Below, in pieces: positions 1 to 7,096 of a stretch of 35,531 nt of DNA. The notes beneath the pieces were generated by a model that did not search any database, had not been told where the DNA came from, and saw only the letters and a list, made by a program, of their open reading frames with translations. The stretch's first letter is position 1; every line of letters begins with the position of its first letter. The DNA is from Hyphomicrobiales bacterium (GTDB taxonomy: Bacteria > Pseudomonadota > Alphaproteobacteria > Rickettsiales > JACKKO01), in assembly GCA_024236395.1 (NCBI GenBank), contig JACKKO010000007.1:1-35531 (forward strand). The letters run 5' to 3'. The position numbers and the translations under genes were made by a program.

Positions 1-152
1 CCTTTTTTCTTATGCTCGGCTACCGGTTTGATGCTGGTGGGGATCACTTTACGTGAAATAAGTAACGCCTTGGCTTCTTCCAGTGTCCCGGCCTCTATAT
101 GCCCGCTGGATTGCTGACCGTTTTCTATGCCCTGCCAAAGAAATGTTTTCAC
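1..152 (-). CDS. PilC/GspF-type pilus platform protein, N-terminal fragment
   Basis: The first 50 codons of a gene that leaves the window on the left. It begins at a GTG (complement of 150-152), seven bases below the stop of the assembly ATPase gene. The visible protein has an F-x-W-x-G opening, a glycine-containing loop, an A-x-x-x-EAK helix and a V-I-P-T-S-I-K strand, the usual N-terminus of GspF/PilC inner-membrane platform proteins. In that family the protein sits in the inner membrane and couples the hexameric ATPase to pilin insertion. Position after a GspE/PilB-type gene agrees. The membrane segments lie outside the window, so the call rests on this short N-terminus and on gene order. 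Confidence 0.72.
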   Translation of the reverse strand, partial: MKTFLWQGIENGQQSSGHIEAGTLEEAKALLISRKVIPTSIKPVAEHKKK

Positions 153-158
153 CGTTCC

Positions 159-1895
159 CTACTCCAGCACCAGAATCCGTTTATACTCATTGACACTGAT
201 CTCACCACTACGCACCAGATCACGCCCGATTTCCTGCATGGTGTGGAACCCTTCCTTATGTGCGATAGCGGAAAGTTCGCTATCGCTTGCCCCCTTGAAA
301 ATAGCTTCTTTCATTGCCTGTGTTACTGGCAGCACCTCGTGAATGGGCCGCCGCCCACGAATGCCTGTTTCCATACATTGTTCACACCCTTTACCAATCA
401 TCGGCTCCGGCAGGTTATCCTCTGGGAAACCAATACTGATAAGCTCTTCCTTGCTGATAGCTTCATCCTTCACCCGGCAATGCGGACAGTTTTTCCGCGC
501 CAGACGCTGTGCCAGTACCAACGTCAACGCAGAATTCAGCAGATAGGCCGGCACCCCCATATTAATCAGGCGGGTGATCGTGCTTGGCGCATCATTGGTA
601 TGTAAGGTGGAGAGCACCAAATGTCCCGTTAGCGCCGCTTTAATCGCAATGTCACTGGTATCCTTATCGCGGATTTCCCCCACCATGATAACTTCCGGAT
701 CCTGCCGCAGGAATGAGCGTAAGGCCGCAGTAAAACTTAGTCCAATATCATCCCGTACCTGCACCTGTCCGATCCCAAATAAATCGTATTCCACCGGGTC
801 TTCTGCCGTCATGATGTTAATCTTGCCATCATTGAGTTCTTTCAGAATAGCATAGAGCGTGGTGGATTTCCCCGAGCCGGTTGGCCCCGTAACCAGCAGC
901 ATCCCTTGCGGAGAATTAATCGCCTTACGGAGTTTTTTCAGCTCCCCTTCAGGCATCCCGATCTGATCAAGCGTAAAATTGGCGGCATCCGGATCAAGAA
1001 TCCGCAAGACAATACGCTCACCATGTACCGTCGGCAATACGGATACCCGGATATCCACTGCTTTATCCAATTTATCCGAGCTAATTCCGCCATCCTGCGG
1101 CAGACGACGCTCAGAAATATCCAATGAAGCAAGAATTTTAATTCGGGTTGTTACTGCAGAGTAGTTAAAGGTCAGGAATTCCTCAAACTGTGCCATATCC
1201 TGCAGCACCCCATCACGACGAAAACGCACCCGCGCTTTCTCACGGAAGGATTCAATGTGAATATCACTCACCCCCATCAGCACGGCATCCATAATCACCT
1301 CATTCACGAAGTTAATCACTTCCGAATGGGATTCCTGCTCTGTTTCCTGCTTGCCCGAGAAATCTGCCAGCAATGCCTGTTGTGGTAACCGGTGTACCGA
1401 TGCCACTTTTGCCTGTGGTGCAGCCTTGGCCTTAGCCGGAACTGGCTTACCAGCTGGTGCAGATTGCAATGCCTGCATATACTTTCCCATTTCCGTCAGC
1501 GTCGTGACATAGGTTTCCACCGAGCACCCGGCCATCATTTTCACATCATTGACATTATTAAATGCATCCGGATCCGCCAGTGCCACTTTTAGTACACTTC
1601 CCACCACCTCAAGTGGGGCGATCCGGGTGCGCAGGATAAAATTGGTATTGAGTTTTTCCTGCATGGGGCGCTGGGCTGCCATGGCTGCATCCACTGCCGT
1701 ATGGTTAATTCCAAAGAAATGCATCAGGCTTTCAGCAATGGCGTCTTCATTGGCGGCACCATTGCTGATAAGGGTTTCTATCAGCTTACCACTGGGGGTA
1801 CCGGAAACGTTTCGTATCGCATCGGGCGTCACCACACCGTTTTCTCTGAGAAATTCGGCAAAAAGCGCGTCGGAATCGGGGGGCAATACTAACAT
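159..1895 (-). CDS. PilB/GspE/MshE-type assembly ATPase
   Basis: A 578-residue secretion/pilus-extension ATPase that would power pilin polymerisation at the cytoplasmic face of the inner membrane. Residues 1-150 resemble the MshEN/GspE N-terminal domain, followed by an alanine/proline/lysine-rich linker (about 145-185). The ATPase core has Walker A GPTGSGKST (337-345), an aspartate box near 363-370, Walker B with DPEVIMVGEIRD (399-410) and a histidine box TGHLVLSTLHT (423-433). A four-cysteine zinc site, C470/C473 and C504/C507, is typical of extension ATPases (PilB, GspE, MshE) and absent from PilT retraction motors. An in-frame stop shortly upstream fixes the start at or below 1895. It lies between the secretin and platform genes, as in MSHA and type II secretion loci; the sequence alone does not separate these systems. 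Confidence 0.93.
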   Translation of the reverse strand: MLVLPPDSDALFAEFLRENGVVTPDAIRNVSGTPSGKLIETLISNGAANEDAIAESLMHFFGINHTAVDAAMAAQRPMQEKLNTNFILRTRIAPLEVVGSVLKVALADPDAFNNVNDVKMMAGCSVETYVTTLTEMGKYMQALQSAPAGKPVPAKAKAAPQAKVASVHRLPQQALLADFSGKQETEQESHSEVINFVNEVIMDAVLMGVSDIHIESFREKARVRFRRDGVLQDMAQFEEFLTFNYSAVTTRIKILASLDISERRLPQDGGISSDKLDKAVDIRVSVLPTVHGERIVLRILDPDAANFTLDQIGMPEGELKKLRKAINSPQGMLLVTGPTGSGKSTTLYAILKELNDGKINIMTAEDPVEYDLFGIGQVQVRDDIGLSFTAALRSFLRQDPEVIMVGEIRDKDTSDIAIKAALTGHLVLSTLHTNDAPSTITRLINMGVPAYLLNSALTLVLAQRLARKNCPHCRVKDEAISKEELISIGFPEDNLPEPMIGKGCEQCMETGIRGRRPIHEVLPVTQAMKEAIFKGASDSELSAIAHKEGFHTMQEIGRDLVRSGEISVNEYKRILVLE

Positions 1896-1968
1896 TGGGG
1901 CTCATGATACTCACAAACCAATCGGTTGTATACCGCCTCCTGATATCCGATGCCAAGAGCGTGCTTTT

Positions 1969-3570
1969 TTATAAGATACGCGGTGCTATAAAGATCATCA
2001 ATTCGCGGCGATCATCCGACTTGCTATCGCTGCGGAACAGTTTCCCGGCACCCGGAATGTCGCCCAAACCAGGCACCTTATCCGAGCTATCCGCTTTGGA
2101 TTCCACATAGATCCCACCGATCACGACAATCTCGCCATTCTTAGAAACCAGACTGGTTTTGATTTCACTCTTGGTAATGGGCGGATTAGGCTGCGTAGTA
2201 TCCACTGTGTCTTTGTTGACAATGATATCCATCAGCAGGTTCCCATCCCCCACTACATTTGGGGTCACGGCCAGTTTCAACCCTGCTTCCTTAAACTCGA
2301 TCTTGGTACCATCCTGCGACACCGTTTCATAGGGCACTTCATCACCCTGGAAGATCGTTGCCTCCTGGTTATCCAGCGTAAAAATACGCGGGTTGGAAAT
2401 CACTTTGGTCAGACCAATTGCCTCCATCGCCGTTAGCTCCACTTTCAGGTCGGCCGCTGTACCTATCCCGGCCAGGAAGCCAATCCCACCGAATGGACGG
2501 GCAATCGGCAGATTCACTAGCGATGCACCGTCATCCCCGGCAGTCACACTGCTGGAGGCGACACCGGCCAGACCAGTCACCCGGGTATTGAAGGTTTTAT
2601 CATCTGCGCCGCGGAAACTGTTATTACCATCTAGGCCCAAACGGACCCCCATGGCATTTTCAAACCCGTCGGTTACCTCCACGATGAAGGCTTCAATGAA
2701 TACCTGCTGCGTGCGGGTATCCAGTTCATCAATCAAGCGGGAAATCGTTGTCATGTCTTCTTTTCTTGCCTTCACCACCAGCATATTCTGGCGTTCATCC
2801 ACCGTAATATCCGGGTTGGTATTCCGTAAGCCGCTAGCATTATTCGCTGCACTGGCATCCAGTACGTTATCCAGCATACCCTTCACCGTTCCGGGCTTGG
2901 CATAGAACAATTTGAAAATTTCGGTATAAAGTGGCTCAGATGCCTGCTCCAGCGCAATGGAACGCTGCAGATTTTCCAGTCGTGTCCGTTCAAATTCTTC
3001 CAGTTTCACCACCGTATCCTGATCATGGATGCGGATAATATTGGCCTTGCGATCCACGTGCTTGGCCAGCTTCTTCATCTGCAATACGGATTCCAGCGCG
3101 TTGGGCCACGGCACATCCTTCAGCTGCGCTGTCACCTGCCCCTGCACCTCATCTGAAACCAGTACGTTCACCCCGGATACTTCCGAAAGCATCGCCATCA
3201 TGGTACGCACGTTAATATTCTCAACATTCATACTGAGTTTCAGTTTCATCAACGCACTATCTTCCTGGAAACTGGCATAATCCGGCGGAACATCCTTAGC
3301 AATCTGCCGACGATAATTGGCACGCAGCTCACGATCATTCTTGCCGGAAACTACTGGCCCGTACTTTGCGTCCTGTTTTGAGCGTCTGGTACTGTTAGCA
3401 ATAAAATGATCTTTATCAATCAGGCTTTTCAGCTCTGCTTCTGTCATCTTATGCACCCCCGGCGAATGAGAAGACATGCCGCAGCCAAGCAGCAGTAATA
3501 ATGCTCCAAACGCAAGAAAATGTCGCACGTAACTAAGCGGAGATACCGCGATGTTATTTTGTTGTCTCAT
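1969..3570 (-). CDS. PilQ/MshL-type outer-membrane secretin, probable lipoprotein
   Basis: A 533-residue secretin that would form the outer-membrane gate for the pilus fibre. The N-terminus is a lipoprotein signal with leucine-rich core and lipobox ending at Cys30. Residues about 105-190 form an N0/STN-like domain, residues about 212-285 a NolW-like domain, and residues about 287-533 the secretin C-domain, including the T-x-x-N-P-R, P-Y-E-T and V-P-G-L-G-D-I-P signatures and a final ELMIFIAPRIL. There is no AMIN domain, so it resembles MshL/PilQ-short forms more than gammaproteobacterial PilQ. The start is supported by GGAGGT five bases before the ATG and overlaps the end of the PilP-like gene by 17 bp, suggesting coupled translation. 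A 73-bp gap separates it from the ATPase gene. Confidence 0.92.
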   Translation of the reverse strand: MRQQNNIAVSPLSYVRHFLAFGALLLLLGCGMSSHSPGVHKMTEAELKSLIDKDHFIANSTRRSKQDAKYGPVVSGKNDRELRANYRRQIAKDVPPDYASFQEDSALMKLKLSMNVENINVRTMMAMLSEVSGVNVLVSDEVQGQVTAQLKDVPWPNALESVLQMKKLAKHVDRKANIIRIHDQDTVVKLEEFERTRLENLQRSIALEQASEPLYTEIFKLFYAKPGTVKGMLDNVLDASAANNASGLRNTNPDITVDERQNMLVVKARKEDMTTISRLIDELDTRTQQVFIEAFIVEVTDGFENAMGVRLGLDGNNSFRGADDKTFNTRVTGLAGVASSSVTAGDDGASLVNLPIARPFGGIGFLAGIGTAADLKVELTAMEAIGLTKVISNPRIFTLDNQEATIFQGDEVPYETVSQDGTKIEFKEAGLKLAVTPNVVGDGNLLMDIIVNKDTVDTTQPNPPITKSEIKTSLVSKNGEIVVIGGIYVESKADSSDKVPGLGDIPGAGKLFRSDSKSDDRRELMIFIAPRIL

Positions 3571-3979
3571 GGGGAACCTCCAGCTTGTTACTTACCAGCA
3601 ACTGTATCGTCTCATCCCCCATGTTAAACGATACGCCCTCAATCGTGATGGCACCAATAGTGCTACCTTCTTTGCCTACCACATCGCCGTTATGCACGAT
3701 AAAATCGTGACCTGACGGTGTACGAATTACCGCAAGGTGTTTTTTATCGGCCAGCATCACCCCGGCGATCTTATAAGATGCCAGGGGATGCGTTATCAGC
3801 GCATTCTGTAAATTGCCCGGCAGTAGCGTTGAGGCTCCTGCTTCCTTTTCCGTATTTCCGGTGGTGACGTAGGGCATGAACGGGTCACGCTCTTTTGCCG
3901 CATCCACGTTGGATGCCACCGGCATAATGCACACAGTCAGTGTGATGATCCCCCACCGCACCAGACTATTGAATTTCAT
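3554..3979 (-). CDS. PilP-like pilus assembly lipoprotein/periplasmic protein
   Basis: A 141-residue secreted protein of the PilP/MshK type, which in known systems links the inner-membrane PilN-PilO complex to the secretin. It has an N-terminal signal segment (about 8-25), then the family-typical R-D-P-F motif, a flexible linker, and a C-terminal beta-domain with P-L-A-S-Y-K-I-A-G-V, an R-T-P-S-G-H strand, a V-x-x-G-D-V-V-G-K-E-G turn and a final hydrophobic strand. I chose the ATG at 3979 and not the upstream ATG at 4006, because AAGGAG lies well placed before 3979 and the signal peptide then starts at residue 1. The gene overlaps the end of the PilO-like gene by 14 bp and the start of the secretin by 17 bp. 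There is no clear lipobox, so it may be periplasmic and not lipidated. Confidence 0.82.
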   Translation of the reverse strand: MKFNSLVRWGIITLTVCIMPVASNVDAAKERDPFMPYVTTGNTEKEAGASTLLPGNLQNALITHPLASYKIAGVMLADKKHLAVIRTPSGHDFIVHNGDVVGKEGSTIGAITIEGVSFNMGDETIQLLVSNKLEVPHETTK

Positions 3980-4715
3980 GATCCACTCCTTGTGTTGAGG
4001 ATTCAAACCGCGCCACCAGATGATCGGTCTGACGCATTGCTTCGTAAAAAGGCTGTTTCTCGATGGTATAGCTTTCCAGTGTCACCATGGCGCTGATCAC
4101 ACCGGGTTCTTTTACTTCATCTTTAACCTTCAGCGCTTCCTTACGGACAGTCAGCAAGCGACGGTCGTGCGCAAGGTCGTGTTTAAAATTCATGTAATCA
4201 GTAAATTTTCCCACCAGTTCGATATCCACCGGCGTTACCTGTACTACATCGGCATACGGGCTTTTTTCCGATACCCCACCCTTAATATGTACGACTTTCA
4301 GATCATACATCAGTGCCAGGGTACTAATGGCCTGATACAGGCTTTCCAGATCATCATGGCTGGCAAAGTGGGAAAGCGACTCTTCATAATAGGCACGTGA
4401 ATCGCTGATGACATGCTGGAAAGAGCGAATCTGAGCGTCCAGATTCCCCAGTTCCTGCTGCTTTTGCAGGATTTCCTCTAGGCGGTTTTCCTGACGTGCC
4501 AGCTTATTGCTCTCTGGCGTCATATACCCGTAGACATATGCTATCACCGCCAGAATCACAATCACCGAAGCAAGCAGCGGTATAAGGTACAATTTCCTGT
4601 AACTTTCCGCTGCCTGCCCCGGCAACGTTGCCTCCGGGGTGGTTGGAGTCAACTTTCTGCGGCTAAGAAGCTGTTTAAACAGCTCGCCAACATCTGCATT
4701 TAAATCGATTGCCAT
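3966..4715 (-). CDS. PilO/MshJ-like inner-membrane pilus assembly protein
   Basis: A 249-residue bitopic protein. A short cytoplasmic N-terminus precedes one transmembrane segment (about residues 42-65), then a coiled-coil stretch rich in Glu, Gln and Leu (about 70-105) and a periplasmic ferredoxin-like domain in which L-x-x-x-I-S-T-L-A followed by a V-T-P-V-D-I-E-L-V-G strand resembles PilO/MshJ. In characterised pili PilO pairs with PilN in the inner membrane and contacts PilP. A good ribosome site (AGGGAG) sits eight bases before the ATG, and the gene starts 12 bp after the PilM-PilN gene. Sequence identity to PilO is always low, so position in the operon carries much of the assignment. 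Confidence 0.8.
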   Translation of the reverse strand: MAIDLNADVGELFKQLLSRRKLTPTTPEATLPGQAAESYRKLYLIPLLASVIVILAVIAYVYGYMTPESNKLARQENRLEEILQKQQELGNLDAQIRSFQHVISDSRAYYEESLSHFASHDDLESLYQAISTLALMYDLKVVHIKGGVSEKSPYADVVQVTPVDIELVGKFTDYMNFKHDLAHDRRLLTVRKEALKVKDEVKEPGVISAMVTLESYTIEKQPFYEAMRQTDHLVARFESSTQGVDHEIQ

Positions 4716-4727
4716 GATCCATACTCC

Positions 4728-6491
4728 CTAACCAATCGGCTCCTCAGCCAACATTGGTTGTTCAACACTCTTTGATTTTTCCGGTTCCGGTATTATCAGG
4801 CTCAGCGTAAATGTCTTTAACGGTTGTGTATAACTATCTGCCTGTGCCACCATATTCTTCAGCGATACCCGCTCAAACGCCCCGCTATCGGAAAGCTGAC
4901 GGATAAATTGCAGAATGGCCTGATCACCCAGTGCATTGCCCACCACCTGCAACGTTCCCGGTGCATTAAACTGCAGCTCCTTCAGCCAAACGCCATAGGG
5001 AATCTTCGTGCTCACCTGTTCATAGGCACCCAGCAACAGCTCCTGGTTTACCGGAAGTTCACTGCGGATAGTTTCCAGCGACTCCAGCTTTTTGATCACT
5101 TTCTTCAGCGCAACAATTTCATCGGTTTTGGTACTGTGGGTATACTCCACGGCTGCCAGTGAAGAAAGTTGGGCGCTGATAGCGTTCTCCTGCCTGTGGA
5201 GCTGGATCGTGCTAAGGCTGGCAAAGAGTAAAGCGGCAATCGAACTGACCACCAGGCCCAACCGAGCGAGCATGCCCATTTTCAGGGCATATTTGAAATT
5301 CTCAATGGCAGGAAGCAGGTTTACGTGATCCACTTCCTGTTCTTCTTTATTACAATTAAACAGATCCAATTGACGCACCGCCATCCCCATGGCAATCGCC
5401 CATTTGGAACGGCTGGTTTCATTACCCACCAGTTTCTTCAGATGTTCCGGTACGGTCAGATGATCAAAAAAATGACATTCTTCAATATGGTATTCAGGGA
5501 AATTCTGTGAGAACCGTGCGATCATGGCCTCTGCCCCAGGCAGGGAACATACTACATACACATGGCTGATCTTACGATTACCGTGCTTGGCCTCATGCGT
5601 GGTAATTGTTTGGCGCACCTGACGACCATAACGCTGAATGAAAGCATCATCTTCCATAAGTGGCAGAATATTCTCCCGTTCCTGATCGGAAAGATACAGC
5701 TCATAGAGGAACGGCTCCCCTTCATCCATGATATGCAGGTAGTTTTCTTCCGGGCCAAATTTCAGGAATGCCACCCGGCCTTCCAGCTCGGCGGCACTGG
5801 CATTAATACTGAACGCGTTATTGAGGGCAAAGCACCGAACATCCACCACCACCGGACGCAACCCTGCCTTTGATACCACTTCAGAATACCACTCAATGAC
5901 ATGCCGTGCCGCGGCTACAAACAATACATCCATCGTATTGGCATCTTCATCACGGCGCAGAATCTCATAGAAGATTTCATACTCTTCCAGCGGTGCAGGA
6001 AGTTGTACAAAATTATCCCACAAGGCCCCCATAGCTGCCGCTTGAGCCATATCACTCTCTGCCATCATTGGCATGGTCAGTGTTTTGATAATGGTGCAGG
6101 ATACCGGCAACGCAATCGCTGCGTTATGCGCTTTAATCTTATGTTCTTTGATGAGGGTATTGAGGGCAGTTGCATACGCTTCCTGAAACCCTTCCATTTC
6201 TTCCGCCGTCGCAACGCCCTCAATGGGGGCAGACGCCAGATCCTTCAGTATCCAGCGTCCGTGTTCGTATTCCATCTGGCAGATACGTACACATGACATC
6301 GTGATATCTACCGCGATTGATGCTTCTTTCCTGTCGCTGAAATGCTGGAAGAAGCGCTTCCATGATGGGGCTACCTGCCCGTGATCACCATGATGGTTAT
6401 TCGTTTGCTTCCTAATAAATGCCGGGGCGGGAACTGCCCCTTCCGCAGCTCTTCCGTTTCTTCCGTTCACCCTGAGTAACCGCCCCAGCAT
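4728..6491 (-). CDS. PilM-PilN fusion protein (MshI-like)
   Basis: A 587-residue protein that joins two pilus assembly components. Residues about 55-380 form an actin-like PilM domain, with a degenerate nucleotide loop (A-V-D-I-T-M-S near 60-66), an A-A-A-R-H-V-I-E-W-Y helix and a V-V-D-V strand. Residues about 390-570 form PilN: the short N-L-L-P motif, one transmembrane segment (about 408-428), a coiled coil and a periplasmic domain with V-W-L-K-E-L and Q-F-I-R-Q-L-S. PilM is normally a separate cytoplasmic protein that binds the PilN tail; here the tether is covalent. The start is uncertain. I chose ATG 6491; a GTG at 6557 and ATGs at 6545 and 6536 are in frame and would add a hydrophobic leader that the family does not need. 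First gene of the minus-strand operon. Confidence 0.82.
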   Translation of the reverse strand: MLGRLLRVNGRNGRAAEGAVPAPAFIRKQTNNHHGDHGQVAPSWKRFFQHFSDRKEASIAVDITMSCVRICQMEYEHGRWILKDLASAPIEGVATAEEMEGFQEAYATALNTLIKEHKIKAHNAAIALPVSCTIIKTLTMPMMAESDMAQAAAMGALWDNFVQLPAPLEEYEIFYEILRRDEDANTMDVLFVAAARHVIEWYSEVVSKAGLRPVVVDVRCFALNNAFSINASAAELEGRVAFLKFGPEENYLHIMDEGEPFLYELYLSDQERENILPLMEDDAFIQRYGRQVRQTITTHEAKHGNRKISHVYVVCSLPGAEAMIARFSQNFPEYHIEECHFFDHLTVPEHLKKLVGNETSRSKWAIAMGMAVRQLDLFNCNKEEQEVDHVNLLPAIENFKYALKMGMLARLGLVVSSIAALLFASLSTIQLHRQENAISAQLSSLAAVEYTHSTKTDEIVALKKVIKKLESLETIRSELPVNQELLLGAYEQVSTKIPYGVWLKELQFNAPGTLQVVGNALGDQAILQFIRQLSDSGAFERVSLKNMVAQADSYTQPLKTFTLSLIIPEPEKSKSVEQPMLAEEPIG

Positions 6492-6575
6492 TATAAGGCT
6501 CAATCTCTCTATATTTGACACACACCCTGACACCATAAGTACCATAAACACCCACACATGTAAAGAAATAAGTTA

Positions 6576-6602
6576 TTGATATATATGTGTATTTTTGATA
6601 TA
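6576..6602. repeat. TTGATATA direct repeat upstream of the pilus operon
   Basis: The octamer TTGATATA occurs at 6576-6583 and again at 6595-6602, a 19-bp spacing close to two helical turns, in the AT-rich DNA just upstream of the PilM-PilN gene. Such spacing suits a dimeric regulator or overlapping promoter elements, but the region is so AT-rich that chance is a real alternative. Confidence 0.25.
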
Positions 6603-6750
6603 ACACCTACTAAATTTGTCTCTATTTTTACGCATTTTCATGCCAAATTCGCCGGGCTGGACTAACCTATTGAATGGCGACTAAAGTTTTAGGAAATGAA
6701 CAAGGTAATAATTTCACAGAAATGAAATAATCTGGTGCTATGCTGAACTT

Positions 6751-6880
6751 AAGTCAGAGAAAAATCTTTGACATTTAGGGGTGGAGAGTCCGTGCTGGCT
6801 GGCCATCTCTTATAGCAGTCTTCTGCTCCTTCCGCTGCAAGAGAGGGCTGGTGCTTTGGCAACAAACCACCAGCCTTTTT
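6751..6880 (+). ncRNA. Candidate small RNA with three hairpins
   Basis: A roughly 130-base segment with successive hairpins and no coding sense. Hairpin 1: GTCAGAGA (6753-6760), AAAA loop, TCTTTGAC (6765-6772), eight pairs with one G-U. Hairpin 2: TCTCTT (6806-6811) with AAGAGA (6839-6844), then a bulge and GCAG (6815-6818) with CTGC (6835-6838). Hairpin 3 is the terminator at 6846-6880. A possible -10 element TATGCT lies at 6739-6744, giving a start near 6751, but no good -35 matches. GGCTGG occurs twice (6797-6802 and 6846-6851) and both copies can pair with CCAGCC (6870-6875), so alternative folds are possible. It matches no 6S, SRP, tmRNA or RNase P core that I can recognise. It could instead be a leader of the phosphatase gene 216 bases downstream. 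Confidence 0.4.
6846..6880 (+). terminator. Rho-independent terminator
   Basis: GGCTGGTG (6846-6853) pairs perfectly with CACCAGCC (6868-6875); after a C-C mismatch the stem continues TTTG/CAAA and closes on a GCAA loop. Five T residues follow directly (6876-6880). It points along the plus strand and no plus-strand protein gene lies upstream, which is the main reason to suspect a small RNA here. Confidence 0.8.
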
Positions 6881-6990
6881 AAATTACACCATTCTTTAGA
6901 CCATTTGGAATTTGCCAGGAAAATGGCTGTTTTCGTTTCCTCGCAGTAGAAACAGAAACCCGCTTTTTACATTATGGTTGATGGACAAAA

Positions 6991-7012
6991 TAACTATTTT
7001 GAATTATAGTTA
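6991..7012. promoter_or_regulatory. 22-bp AT-rich palindrome before the phosphatase gene
   Basis: TAACTAT (6991-6997), an eight-base spacer and ATAGTTA (7006-7012) form a perfect inverted repeat about 85 bases before the phosphatase ATG. It could be an operator. It does not look like a Pho box, which is a pair of direct CTGTCAT-type repeats. Confidence 0.3.
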
Positions 7013-7096
7013 AATAGAATTGTACTTAAATATTGGTTAATTTTACAATCGATACAGTCCCTTATAGTTTCTGACTGAGCGGAAGGTGCTTATTCT

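Larger units (their letters stand above)
6492..7096. other. Intergenic region between pilus operon and phosphatase gene
   Basis: About 600 bases without a convincing protein gene, AT-rich next to both flanking genes. It must contain the divergent promoters of the pilus operon and the phosphatase. From left to right I see a TTGATATA direct repeat (6576-6602), a possible small RNA ending in a strong terminator (6751-6880), and a 22-bp AT-rich palindrome (6991-7012). A short minus-strand reading frame (6412-6606) overlaps the pilus gene out of frame and looks accidental. Confidence 0.6.

Noticed and set aside
1896..1968. AGGAGG about 35 bases before the assembly ATPase start, suggesting an extra small gene
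   Set aside because: No ATG follows at a usable distance, and in-frame stops separate it from the ATPase start.
6412..6606. Short minus-strand frame at the start of the pilus operon
   Set aside because: Overlaps the PilM-PilN gene out of frame and shows no family features; likely chance.
6751..6880. Identity as 6S RNA, SRP RNA, tmRNA or RNase P RNA
   Set aside because: The conserved core sequences of these RNAs, such as the SRP tetraloop region, were not found; only a generic small RNA call is supportable.
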